Assembly: GCF_051379705.1 (NCBI RefSeq)
Contig: NZ_CP179868.1
Span: 806,001-870,000, forward strand
Length of the DNA: 64,000 bases
Origin: Ekhidna sp051379705
GTDB lineage: Bacteria > Bacteroidota > Bacteroidia > Cytophagales > Cyclobacteriaceae
Direction: 5' to 3'
Under the pieces are notes generated by a model. That model saw nothing but the letters and a program-made list of their open reading frames with translations. It had not been told where the DNA came from and did no database searches. The first letter of the stretch is position 1; the number at the start of each line of letters is the position of its first letter. Position numbers and translations under genes: made by a program. Below, in pieces: positions 53,436 to 62,110 of this stretch.

Positions 53436-54089
53436 ATGCTTGATAAAAACGGAATAGCGAAGCGAATCGCACAAGAACTTCAGGATCGATGGTATGTCAA
53501 TCTTGGGATAGGTATTCCTACACTAGTAGCCAACTACATTCCCGATGGCATAAGTGTCGAATTTCAATCCGAGAATGGCTTGCTCGGAATGGGGCCATTT
53601 CCGACTGAAGAAGCAGTAGACGCAGATTTAATTAATGCGGGTAAGCAAACGGTCACCACCCTACCCGGTGCATCCATATTTGATTCTTCTACATCTTTTG
53701 CTATGATTAGAGGTCAGCATGTTCAACTAACTGTGCTAGGCGCAATGGAAGTAGCAGACAATGGTGATATAGCCAACTGGAAAATCCCTGGCAAAATGGT
53801 CAAAGGGATGGGAGGAGCAATGGACCTTGTAGCTTCTGCAGAAAACATCATTGTAGCCATGATGCACACCAATCGAGCGGGTGAATCAAAGCTTTTAACA
53901 GAATGTACACTACCAATAACCGGTGTAAAGTGCGTGAAAAAAGTAGTGACCAATATGGCTGTGCTGGATATAACTTCTGAAGGGTTCAAACTCGTAGAGC
54001 GAGCGCCGGGCGTCTCTGTTGATGAAATAAAGAATGCAACAGCCGGACGGCTGGTAGTGGATGGAGATATTCCGGAAATGAAGATTTAA
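53436..54089 (+). CDS. scoB: 3-oxoacid CoA-transferase, subunit B
   Basis: A 217-residue cytoplasmic protein. The catalytic glutamate that forms the CoA thioester is Glu46 in the SENG motif (VEFQSENGLLGMGPFP). GIGIPTLVANYIP and GAMEVADNGDIANWKIPGKM are family signatures of the beta subunit. It works with subunit A in ketone body or acetoacetate use. The TatT-like gene starts 4 nt after its stop, so the operon continues. Confidence 0.94.
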   Translation: MLDKNGIAKRIAQELQDRWYVNLGIGIPTLVANYIPDGISVEFQSENGLLGMGPFPTEEAVDADLINAGKQTVTTLPGASIFDSSTSFAMIRGQHVQLTVLGAMEVADNGDIANWKIPGKMVKGMGGAMDLVASAENIIVAMMHTNRAGESKLLTECTLPITGVKCVKKVVTNMAVLDITSEGFKLVERAPGVSVDEIKNATAGRLVVDGDIPEMKI

Positions 54090-54093
54090 TTGG

Positions 54094-54840
54094 ATGAGAC
54101 ATTTACTCAGTTTCTCCATTCTATTCTTAAGTCTCGCTGCAGGGGCGCAATCGAATCTAGAAAAGGGTAAAAAGTATTTTGAAAGGCGTTCTGAAAAATC
54201 GAAAGGCCTAATCGCAAGAAAAGGAAATATCAATAAGTGTATTCGTATCTTAAATGCTGAGAAAGATAATCCAGAAGCTATCATGCTATTACTCAGAGCC
54301 TATGAATTTAAAGGGAGCTACACTAAAATTTCAAAAAAGAAGAAACAGCAGCTTTATAAAAAAGCAGTTGATTTAGGATCTCAAAAAATCAAAGACTACC
54401 CGGACAATGCCGGCATTCTATTTTATTACAGCGCAAATCTTGGTAGATGGGGCCAGGAGATTAGCATATTAAAAGCTCACAACGAAGGAATTACGGACGA
54501 AATAAGAGAAACATTAAAAAAAGTAGATCTATTGGATAGTACCTTTGCTGAGGCTGGAGCAAAGCGATTGTTAGGTGGAATGCACTTAAAAATTCCCAAG
54601 ATCCCTTTCGTAATGACCTGGCCTTCTAAGGAAACATCATTGGTTTTACTTGAAAAAGCATACAAAACATCTCAGGAAAATCTGGCCAATGCCAAGCTTT
54701 ATGGAGAATCGCTTATCAAAAACAATTATGAAGATGAAGGGAAGACATTGTTGAGACAAGTTGTATCCAAAGAACCAAGACCACATATGTACCTTGAGGA
54801 CAAACGAGTTATTGAAGAGACCAAGAAAATTCTTAATTAG
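54094..54840 (+). CDS. TatT-like secreted helical-repeat protein
   Basis: A 248-residue protein with a signal peptide (to GAQ, residue 19) and helical hairpins throughout: CIRILNAEKDNPEAIMLLLR, DNAGILFYYSANLGRWG, RLLGGMHLKIPKIPF, ENLANAKLYGESLIKN. The layout resembles TatT, the TPR-like trimeric partner of TRAP-type or lipoprotein systems, but no TRAP genes are near, so only the fold is claimed. Periplasmic by prediction. It is embedded between scoB (4 nt) and the CvfB gene (8 nt). Confidence 0.65.
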   Translation: MRHLLSFSILFLSLAAGAQSNLEKGKKYFERRSEKSKGLIARKGNINKCIRILNAEKDNPEAIMLLLRAYEFKGSYTKISKKKKQQLYKKAVDLGSQKIKDYPDNAGILFYYSANLGRWGQEISILKAHNEGITDEIRETLKKVDLLDSTFAEAGAKRLLGGMHLKIPKIPFVMTWPSKETSLVLLEKAYKTSQENLANAKLYGESLIKNNYEDEGKTLLRQVVSKEPRPHMYLEDKRVIEETKKILN

Positions 54841-54848
54841 AAATTGAA

Positions 54849-55676
54849 ATGAATGTAGGCACCTATCATACATTGGAAGTAGATCGGATCACTGCTCCTG
54901 GTGCCTTTCTCACGGATGGAGAAACGGACGTTTTGCTCCCTACCAAATACATTCCAAGTGGTACGCAAGAAGGCGATCAATTGAAGGTGTTTGTTTACCG
55001 AGATTCGGAAGATCGGATCATTTGTACAACTCAGACTCCTTATGCGCAAGTCAATGAATTTGCCTACCTCAAAGTAAAAGATGCAAGCAATGTTGGCGCA
55101 TTTTTAGATTGGGGCATTGATAAAGATCTACTTGTTCCCTTTCGTGAACAAAATAACAAGCTCAGGAAAGGGCAATGGTGTTTGGTATACCTATTCCTCG
55201 ATGAAAAGACGGATCGGCTGGCGGCTACTGCCAAGGTCGTGAAATACTTCAACAGAGACATTACTGTTGAAGAAGGTGATGAAGTAGACCTGCTTATAGC
55301 CAACACTACGGACTTAGGAGTAAATGTAGTTGTAAACAATAGCCATAGAGGATTGATCTATGATAGTGAGCTCTTTCATGATGTTCTTGAAGGTGATCGC
55401 ATCAAAGGATACATTAAAACCATTCGTGAAGATGGAAAGATTGATGTAAGCCTCAGAAAAGAAGGACTTGAGAATTTAGAAATTGGAGCGCAGCAGATTT
55501 TGGATGAACTAAAACAGCAAGGCGGCTCCCTCCCACTTCATGACAAAAGTGATCCTGATGACATCCAGTCTTTGCTTCAAATGAGCAAGAAGAATTTCAA
55601 ACGCTCGGTTGGGATCTTGTATAAAAAGAAAATGATTGCTCTGGATAAAGAAGGGATTAGATTAATAAAGTCATAA
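54849..55676 (+). CDS. cvfB: CvfB family S1-like RNA-binding protein
   Basis: A 275-residue cytoplasmic protein with tandem S1-like OB domains and a C-terminal winged helix, the CvfB layout. Motifs: LLPTKYIPSGTQEGDQLKVF in the first domain, GAFLDWGIDKDLLVPFREQ (second), VVVNNSHRGLIYDSELF (third) and SKKNFKRSVGILYKKKMI in the winged helix. CvfB of Staphylococcus binds RNA and affects virulence regulation; the role in Bacteroidota is unknown. Last gene of the run, followed by a terminator. Confidence 0.93.
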   Translation: MNVGTYHTLEVDRITAPGAFLTDGETDVLLPTKYIPSGTQEGDQLKVFVYRDSEDRIICTTQTPYAQVNEFAYLKVKDASNVGAFLDWGIDKDLLVPFREQNNKLRKGQWCLVYLFLDEKTDRLAATAKVVKYFNRDITVEEGDEVDLLIANTTDLGVNVVVNNSHRGLIYDSELFHDVLEGDRIKGYIKTIREDGKIDVSLRKEGLENLEIGAQQILDELKQQGGSLPLHDKSDPDDIQSLLQMSKKNFKRSVGILYKKKMIALDKEGIRLIKS

Positions 55677-55704
55677 AAAAACCTGCTCAAAGACAGGTTT
55701 TAAA
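55675..55704. terminator. Bidirectional intrinsic terminator
   Basis: AAACCTG / CAGGTTT stem with T-rich flanks on both strands, between the convergent cvfB and the 55724-56209 gene. Confidence 0.8.
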
Positions 55705-55723
55705 ATTGAAATTTTCAAACCTG

Positions 55724-56209
55724 CTATTCTTCGGACTCTTCCTCGGCAGTCGTTTTACTTTCTTCTGCAATCGCATCATAAACTACTTTGTACCGTGCTT
55801 TCACATCAGCGTCTGCCTTTAGTGCTTTTTTCAGTGTGTTGTATAAACCTGCACCAATATCTGTTTTAATTTTTCCAATATAAACGTCTTTAAATGAGGC
55901 GGTCATTGAATCGTAGCTCATTTGGATCTTTTCAAAAGCAACCTTCTCATCATTTGATACTGCAAGTTCCTGCAGTTTCAGCGAATCTCCCTTTGCAGAT
56001 TTAATCTCGACAAAACGGGTTGCTTCTAAAGTCGGATCATTATTAATCCATCCATTATATACTTCTGTCATCTTACCTTTTTCCATCTCTGCCCACACCA
56101 TTACGGTAGCATATTTTGTCAAATCTTCATCGCTAAATGTCGCTTCATCTTGTGCACTTACTTTTCCGAAACCTGCGATCAAACACATCATCAATAGTAC
56201 TTTCTTCAT
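55724..56209 (-). CDS. Secreted acidic-tailed hypothetical protein, DUF4168-like
   Basis: From ATG 56209 the product is 161 residues with a signal peptide (MKKVLLMMCLIAGFGKVSAQ); the frame is open 93 nt further upstream but without a plausible N-terminus. The mature part is helical, starting DEDLTKYATVMVWAEM, and ends in an acidic EEESEE tail. The first helix recalls DUF4168, but the match is weak. Periplasmic by prediction; function unknown. Confidence 0.7.
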   Translation of the reverse strand: MKKVLLMMCLIAGFGKVSAQDEATFSDEDLTKYATVMVWAEMEKGKMTEVYNGWINNDPTLEATRFVEIKSAKGDSLKLQELAVSNDEKVAFEKIQMSYDSMTASFKDVYIGKIKTDIGAGLYNTLKKALKADADVKARYKVVYDAIAEESKTTAEEESEE

Positions 56210-56302
56210 CTTTATTCTAGGGTTATTATTTATCACAAATCGCAAGTATATATCATTGATTTCAACAAAATCAACACTCCAAAACAACATTTCGGAATCC
56301 AT

Positions 56303-56328
56303 GAAAAAAGCCGACTAAAATGTCGGCT
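56303..56328 (-). terminator. Intrinsic terminator of the LuxR-type gene
   Basis: On the minus strand AGCCGAC / GTCGGCT with a 6-nt loop and six T. Confidence 0.85.
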
Positions 56329-56355
56329 TGTTGAAATATGGAGTTTAAAATTTTT

Positions 56356-56580
56356 TCAGGCTACTTGCATAAGAACCCTTGCCCAGTCCGCTTGATTCTT
56401 TATATGCAGTTTGACTCGAATATTCTTTCTGTATCCATCATAGGTATGAATACTCATGGCCATCATGTCTGCTATCTCACTCCGGGAATATCCTTTACTA
56501 AGCCATCGAATAAGTTGTATTTCACGGTTGGTAAGTTCATCTTCTATTTTTCTTTTGGTGACTTTCATAGGTTTTCGCAT
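56356..56580 (-). CDS. Stand-alone LuxR/GerE-type HTH protein
   Basis: A 74-residue protein that is only a GerE-type helix-turn-helix: LTNREIQLIRWLSKGYSRSE, then IADMMAMSIHTYDGYRKNIR. No receiver or sensor domain is present. Short GerE-only proteins act as DNA-binding partners or as split output domains. It lies 87 nt downstream of the 7TMR-DISM/LytTR gene on the same strand. Confidence 0.85.
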   Translation of the reverse strand: MRKPMKVTKRKIEDELTNREIQLIRWLSKGYSRSEIADMMAMSIHTYDGYRKNIRVKLHIKNQADWARVLMQVA

Positions 56581-56667
56581 TTTGGTGTTACCTCTAATTA
56601 AAGCCCCCTAATTCGGTGTAGCGAAGTTTTTGTCGTGAATGACCGAAAGCCCAACGCGAAATGCAGC

Positions 56668-58236
56668 TCATTTTGCCAATCGTTCTTCTAATTGTGACTT
56701 GTATGTTCTTGATAGCTTAAGCTCTTCCCCATTATTCAACAATAGATAGTTGCCATAAATGGTTTTCACATACTCCAGATTCACAATTGTGGAGCGATGA
56801 ATCTGCACAAACTGAGCAGGCAGAATTTCAAGGATTGCACTCAGCTTGTTTCGATCTACTTCCGGACGGTCTTTATCATTCAGATAAAATTCCAGGTAGT
56901 GATCATCTGATTGGATGTAGCGAATGCGCTGCGGATCCACAACGGCTTTACTCTTCAACATGACGTAAGATGTCTCCTGCTCCTTGGACTCCCTTTCAAA
57001 TCTATCTACCAGGTTTTTCAATTGGACATTCGCTATCGCAAGCTTATTCTTCTCTTTTATGATGTTGACCAGGATCGCCAACATGCCGTAAGACAACACA
57101 CCCACCTCAATAAAAAATCCTACGAATAATGGATCACCCGGAACTAGCGAACGATCTATTGCACCGTACTCCATTAAAATCTGACTAAATACACCAAGGA
57201 AGAAAACTGAATAACCAACCAAAAAAATACGGGCGCTAAACCGATCAATCCTTAAATAATTTTCTGCACTGGCATAGGCGAATACAATGATGGTGACCAC
57301 TACAACATATCTCATAGAAATAAGAAGTGGTGCCACGGCAACAATGAAGGAAGGAAACACAATCCATATAATCGAACTTATCACAAACAAAATGAGAAGG
57401 AAGTTCATGACCTTATTAAAACGAGGCATGGTCTTCTTTGTGTCAAAATATCGTTGGATGTACATGATCAGAAAGACCAATGCCAGCTGTGTGGAAAACG
57501 GAAATAAGTGTGTATTCAGTTCAGGATAATCGGAGGCAATGAACTGATACCCATACCCAAGTTTCGCAAAACACCTAAGACCGAAAGTAAGGACATATAG
57601 TGCGTACCAAATGAAGATCGTCATTTTGAGATTGTATCCAACGATCAATGAAATCAGCACCACAAGAGCCAGGAACCCAAAGCAGAAACCATAAAAAATG
57701 GTTTCTTGATTGTACATCTTCCAAAAAGAATTGTTGGGATAAAGTATCAGAGGAAAACGTGCCGCTGAATTACGCTTATCTACATTCAGCAGCAGATGTG
57801 TTTTTTCACCAATTGCCAACTCAAGTGGAAACGTGAAATTTCGATATTGTACCGGCCTTCTATTAAATATAAATCTATCTCCTGTTTCAAAAAGTAGCCG
57901 TGCTGTGTCACCCTCGATTTCATACAATTGGAGATAGTCCAATTGAGGATAATCAACCTCTATATAATAAAGAGGTTCGTCCGTTTTATTTGTCAATTCT
58001 ATTTGAATCCAATAAGCGGAATTAGTAATTCCCGGATTCGTTTTTTTTAAAAGAGGCAGGAGTTGTCCATCCTCAATTTGGCTTAGTGCTGTGACTCCAT
58101 CCAATGTATCAGGTGTAGCATATACCTGAACAAATTCGTTTAGTGGGTACACCTTGTCTTCACTCAATTCTAATTGAGAATAAACAGGAAGAATAAAAAT
58201 AAAAACTAGTACTAGTTGGAGGATTACTTTGCTCAA
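56668..58236 (-). CDS. 7TMR-DISM sensor with LytTR DNA-binding domain
   Basis: A 522-residue protein. Signal peptide to about residue 20, an extracytoplasmic DISMED2-like domain (25-150: YWIQIELTNKTDEPLYYIEV), seven membrane spans (about 180-390), a short coiled coil and a C-terminal LytTR domain (about 425-520: RIRYIQSDDHYLEFYL, VQIHRSTIVNLEYVKTIYG). It joins sensing and DNA binding in one membrane protein. The start is TTG at 58236: an in-frame stop lies 6 nt further upstream and no ATG precedes the signal peptide. Confidence 0.92.
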   Translation of the reverse strand: MSKVILQLVLVFIFILPVYSQLELSEDKVYPLNEFVQVYATPDTLDGVTALSQIEDGQLLPLLKKTNPGITNSAYWIQIELTNKTDEPLYYIEVDYPQLDYLQLYEIEGDTARLLFETGDRFIFNRRPVQYRNFTFPLELAIGEKTHLLLNVDKRNSAARFPLILYPNNSFWKMYNQETIFYGFCFGFLALVVLISLIVGYNLKMTIFIWYALYVLTFGLRCFAKLGYGYQFIASDYPELNTHLFPFSTQLALVFLIMYIQRYFDTKKTMPRFNKVMNFLLILFVISSIIWIVFPSFIVAVAPLLISMRYVVVVTIIVFAYASAENYLRIDRFSARIFLVGYSVFFLGVFSQILMEYGAIDRSLVPGDPLFVGFFIEVGVLSYGMLAILVNIIKEKNKLAIANVQLKNLVDRFERESKEQETSYVMLKSKAVVDPQRIRYIQSDDHYLEFYLNDKDRPEVDRNKLSAILEILPAQFVQIHRSTIVNLEYVKTIYGNYLLLNNGEELKLSRTYKSQLEERLAK

Positions 58237-58396
58237 AACTTCTCACTCATCATACAAATGTTAATATAACAAATGATTTTTGCTTGTTGTTTAAAAATCG
58301 ATGATACGATAATGTAGGGCATCAAATCTCTTCAAATTAAAGACCAATGCTCAACTTTAATTATGGAAAAACTTAAAATTTACTAACCCAATTAAC

Positions 58397-58425
58397 ATGC
58401 AATTGAGTTGCATTTATTAAATTTG
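58397..58425 (+). promoter_or_regulatory. Fur-family operator and -7 box at the regulator gene
   Basis: ATGCAA-TTGAG-TTGCAT (58397-58413) has perfect 6-bp arms. It is followed by a perfect -7 element TAAATTTG (58418-58425) that ends 4 nt before the ATG. The operator lies between -33 and -7, so binding would repress. Confidence 0.65.
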
Positions 58426-58429
58426 CTGA

Positions 58430-58849
58430 ATGAATCAACTCGATCCTCACAAGGATATTTTAAAATCCCACAACCTGCGAATAACAGATTGTAGGATTGA
58501 TGTCGTTCAATATTTTCTAGAAGAAAAAAAAGCCTTATCCCAAGGTGATCTGGAAAGCAAATTCACACAATATGATCGTGTGACTTTATATCGTACGTTG
58601 AATAGTTTTCTCGATTCTGGAATACTCCACAAGATTCCTAATGCTACCGGTGTCGCAACGTACGGTCTTTGCCATGAAACATGCTCTCCAGAACATCACG
58701 ATCATAATCACATACATTTTAAGTGCAACAACTGCGGCCAAATCGAATGCCTCGACGATAAGATAGTTCCATCGGTCACTGTACCTACCGGATATCATAT
58801 TGAAGCAGTGAATATGATCGTTGATGGTATCTGTGCTAAATGTGCATAG
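58430..58849 (+). CDS. Fur-family metalloregulator, probably Zur-like
   Basis: A 139-residue protein. A winged helix (LSQGDLESKF, RVTLYRTLNSFLDSGILHKI) is followed by the metal-binding half: HHDHNHIHFKC with Cys99 and Cys102, and a terminal pair Cys135/Cys138 (ICAKCA) for structural zinc. It senses a divalent metal and binds DNA as a dimer. The next gene, 1 nt after its stop, is a ZnuD-like receptor, which favours zinc over iron (inference). A palindromic operator overlaps its own promoter. Confidence 0.88.
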   Translation: MNQLDPHKDILKSHNLRITDCRIDVVQYFLEEKKALSQGDLESKFTQYDRVTLYRTLNSFLDSGILHKIPNATGVATYGLCHETCSPEHHDHNHIHFKCNNCGQIECLDDKIVPSVTVPTGYHIEAVNMIVDGICAKCA

Positions 58850-58850
58850 T

Positions 58851-61214
58851 ATGAGGCTAATCATTTTCCTATTCTTTTTGAGCGCATGTGCGCATGCATT
58901 TGCACAGGACGATTCCTGTAGTAGGAAAGTTTCCGGTTTAATCGTGGATCTGAATTCAGGAGAACCACTTCCATTTGCAACGGTTCAAATTCAAGATTCT
59001 GACAATGGAGCCATTGCCAATGACAAAGGAGAGTTTATTATTAGCAACATCTGCGAAGAGGAAATTGATTTAATAGTTCGGTTCGTTGGTTACAAAACAA
59101 TCATCCATCATCATGATTTCCACCACACCGATCCTGTTATTTACATGGCTCCAGATGCAACGTTGTTGGAAAGTGTGGTTATCGAAGAATCGCAACAAGG
59201 GGAATTACAATCACTTTCTATTAAAAAGAAAGAACTGGATAAGATTTCAGTTGTAAGCTCATCCATTGGCGATTTGACTAGCGAGCTTTCAGGTGTTTCA
59301 ATCTTAAAAACCGGTACGAATATATCTAAGCCTATGATTCATGGCTTGCACTCAAACAGAGTGCTTGTTATCAATGATGGTGTGAGACATGCATATCAGG
59401 TATGGGGACAAGAGCATGCACCTGAGATTGATCCTTCGCACGTAGATCAAATCGAAATCGTAAAGGGAGCAGGTACGGTCAAATACGGACCAGAGGCGCT
59501 TGGCGGTGTAATCCTCTATAATTCAAAGCGGCCGTCCTTTAACAAGGAACTTAATGGATCAGTTAATGCTTCATTTCGGACAAACGGGAAGGCACCTAGT
59601 AGTCAAATAAGTATTGGAGAAGGTTACCAGCATTTTGCCTGGAACATTGGAGGATATGGCATATATCAAGGTGATTTGGAGGCACCGGATTATAACCTTT
59701 CCAACACGGGAAAGCGCGAATATGGTGGTAGTTTCAATGCGCTATTGCATCAGGACAAATTTGATGTTCATGTTTCTGGTAGCTACTACGATCAAAGCCT
59801 GGGAATACTGCGAGGCTCTTTGGTTGGAAATCTCACCGATTTACAAAACGCAATAGACCGATCAGTTCCGAATCCTACATTTCCTTCTACCTATGACATT
59901 CAAAATCCGAGACAGGAAACCACTCATGGTTTTTTTAAATCAGATGTTTCACTCTTTCTAGGTGATCATATTTTCAACGTTCAATATGCATTTCAAAGAA
60001 ACGTGAGAAGAGAGTTCGATGTAAGAAGAGGAGAACTCAATGAGCGCCCGGTAATCGATTTAAAGCTGCTATCTCACAATTTTGAAACAGAGTGGATACA
60101 ACCTGAAAAAGGACGATGGAATGGCAGTTCAGGCATTCAATTATACACGCAAAAGAGTAACAATAAACCGGGCTCCAACCCTGTCAATTTTGTGCCTGAT
60201 TATGATGTGTTCAATGTTGGGGTTTTTACCGTGCAGTCCCTGGAATTTGACAATACTACTTTTGAGGTCGGTGCACGATTTGATTTTCAACGATTAAGTG
60301 TCGCCGATACAGTAAGAGATTTTTTCATCTATTCCAATGAAGTGGATTACGCAAATGCCACTTTTACATTAGGCTTTAAAAAGCAGCTCAATGAATCGAT
60401 ATCATTGTTTTCAAATATTGGCTCGGCTTGGAGGCCACCGAATGTAGCAGAATTGTATTCCTTTGGCTATCATCATTCCAGAATTCAGTTTGGATTATGG
60501 AGGTATGAGTTAAATCCAATCTCTACACCACCTGATGCTGTATTGGATGAGACTGATCGATCAGTGCCATCCGAAAAAGGAATTAAATGGGTAAGCGGCA
60601 TAGAGGTTAACAAAGGACGAATCACTTCGGAATTTATCTTATTTGCCAACAGAATAAATGACTACATCTTTTTAAGACCTTACGGAATCACTACCGGAAT
60701 AGCGGGGACATTCCCCTTCTTTATTTACGATCAAACAGATGCATTCTTTTTTGGTAGCGATTGGGACATCAGATTCAATCATTTAAAACATCTATCATCC
60801 GAGATAAAAGTTTCATATGTCTATGCCATAGAGACAGAAAACCGACAAGCGTTATTGGAAATACCTCCGTTGAATATTAGCTATACAATAGATTACAAAA
60901 AAGACAACTGGAATTACGGGCTGACAGTGAACTACACAGCCACTCAATGGAACGAACCTCCAGTAATTGATCCAATCGACTTTCAGAATGGAGATGCTGA
61001 AATAAACCGGAACGAAATTTTCGATTTTATGCTACCACCAGATGCTTACTTTCTGATAGACGGACAACTAGGCTATGAGAAAAAAACATGGAATGCAGTT
61101 TTCAAAATAAGCAATCTGCTCAATTCATCTTATCGCTCTTACACTGACCGTCAGCGTTACTTCGCAGATGCTCCGGGAAGAAATTTCTCCCTCTCTTTTG
61201 CATATAAATTTTAA
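58851..61214 (+). CDS. TonB-dependent receptor, ZnuD-like
   Basis: From ATG 58851 the product is 787 residues. Signal peptide to about residue 20, an N-terminal carboxypeptidase-regulatory-like domain (about 25-105) with a histidine cluster (His86-88, His91-92), a plug domain with HGLHSNRVLVINDGVRHAYQ and WGQEHAPEIDPSHV, and a 22-strand-type barrel ending in SLSFAYKF. The NRVLVINDGVR / WG-EHAPEID signature is shared with the zinc receptor ZnuD. Predicted role: zinc uptake across the outer membrane. It starts 1 nt after the Fur-family gene. Confidence 0.88.
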   Translation: MRLIIFLFFLSACAHAFAQDDSCSRKVSGLIVDLNSGEPLPFATVQIQDSDNGAIANDKGEFIISNICEEEIDLIVRFVGYKTIIHHHDFHHTDPVIYMAPDATLLESVVIEESQQGELQSLSIKKKELDKISVVSSSIGDLTSELSGVSILKTGTNISKPMIHGLHSNRVLVINDGVRHAYQVWGQEHAPEIDPSHVDQIEIVKGAGTVKYGPEALGGVILYNSKRPSFNKELNGSVNASFRTNGKAPSSQISIGEGYQHFAWNIGGYGIYQGDLEAPDYNLSNTGKREYGGSFNALLHQDKFDVHVSGSYYDQSLGILRGSLVGNLTDLQNAIDRSVPNPTFPSTYDIQNPRQETTHGFFKSDVSLFLGDHIFNVQYAFQRNVRREFDVRRGELNERPVIDLKLLSHNFETEWIQPEKGRWNGSSGIQLYTQKSNNKPGSNPVNFVPDYDVFNVGVFTVQSLEFDNTTFEVGARFDFQRLSVADTVRDFFIYSNEVDYANATFTLGFKKQLNESISLFSNIGSAWRPPNVAELYSFGYHHSRIQFGLWRYELNPISTPPDAVLDETDRSVPSEKGIKWVSGIEVNKGRITSEFILFANRINDYIFLRPYGITTGIAGTFPFFIYDQTDAFFFGSDWDIRFNHLKHLSSEIKVSYVYAIETENRQALLEIPPLNISYTIDYKKDNWNYGLTVNYTATQWNEPPVIDPIDFQNGDAEINRNEIFDFMLPPDAYFLIDGQLGYEKKTWNAVFKISNLLNSSYRSYTDRQRYFADAPGRNFSLSFAYKF

Positions 61215-61259
61215 ATGCATCAATGTTGCAATTGACATCTAAACGCAATATTATTGCAT
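61215..61259 (+). promoter_or_regulatory. Two Fur-family boxes before the acidic lipoprotein gene
   Basis: ACGCAA-TATTA-TTGCAT (61243-61259) matches the 58397 box at 11 of 12 arm positions. ATGCAT-CAATG-TTGCAA (61215-61231) matches at 10 of 12. The two start 28 bp apart. Confidence 0.6.
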
Positions 61260-61296
61260 TTAGAATTTCTTAACTAAAAGAACTAATTGTAACAAC

Positions 61297-61905
61297 ATGA
61301 AAACAAACAAATCACTCTTATACTTTTTCCTATTGCTTGGCCTTGGGGTTTTTGTGGGATGTTCTGACGATGATGGACCAGCACCAGATGATGGTGAAGA
61401 AGAGGAAGTCATTTCAGAAGTTATTTTAACATTCACTCCGGAAGGTGACGGAGAGGCTGTTACAGCTACTTGGTTTGACGCAGATGGTGAAGGGTCAGGT
61501 ACTCCAACGATTGACAAAATTGAGTTGATTGAAGGAACGGAATACACCTTAACAATGACATTGGCCAATACCTTAGGTACAGAAGACGAAGATATCACTG
61601 AAGAAATTGAAGCCGAGGATGATGAGCATATGTTCTTTTTTGAATTCACTACAGACATTTTCAGTGATCCGTCAGGAGATGGGAATGTAGATGATAGAGG
61701 AGACGATGTGAACTACAATGATCAAGATGACAATGGCAATCCAGTAGGATTATCAACTAACTGGACTGCCGGAAGTGCGACTTCTTCAACAGGTGAATTG
61801 AGAATCATCTTGAAACATCAACCAGGTGGTTTGAAAACTGCAACATCAACTTCATCAGTTGGTGGTACTGACGTAGATATCACATTCGACATAGACATTA
61901 ATTAA
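61297..61905 (+). CDS. Acidic lipoprotein of the zinc receptor locus
   Basis: A 202-residue lipoprotein (FVGC, Cys22) with an acidic start (SDDDGPAPDDGEEEE) and a beta-sandwich-like body: VILTFTPEGDGEAVTATWFD, TLTMTLANTLGTEDEDITEE, DDEHMFFFEF and RIILKHQPGG. Such proteins recur after TonB receptors in Bacteroidota and are sometimes labelled type 1 periplasmic binding fold. His and acidic residues could bind zinc (inference). It has its own operator pair and a terminator, so it is a separate transcript in the same regulon. Confidence 0.78.
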   Translation: MKTNKSLLYFFLLLGLGVFVGCSDDDGPAPDDGEEEEVISEVILTFTPEGDGEAVTATWFDADGEGSGTPTIDKIELIEGTEYTLTMTLANTLGTEDEDITEEIEAEDDEHMFFFEFTTDIFSDPSGDGNVDDRGDDVNYNDQDDNGNPVGLSTNWTAGSATSSTGELRIILKHQPGGLKTATSTSSVGGTDVDITFDIDIN

Positions 61906-61967
61906 TAACGTGTAAAAAATAATAGCTATTCCCTCATAGTTAGGTTAAACTTTAGGTAGTTATTGTG

Positions 61968-61998
61968 ACCTCTCAGCTAGTTTTGAGAGGTTTTTTTT
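61968..61998 (+). terminator. Intrinsic terminator after the acidic lipoprotein gene
   Basis: ACCTCTCA / TGAGAGGT stem with an 8-nt loop and eight T. Confidence 0.92.
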
Positions 61999-62110
61999 GT
62001 TTTAGCTATCATAACTAAAAGATCAAATTGGAAATTGTAACTGATTCAAAATCTATAGATTAGTAAAATATTCTACATCGTAAAATTGAATTCCCAACTT
62101 CATACAAAGT

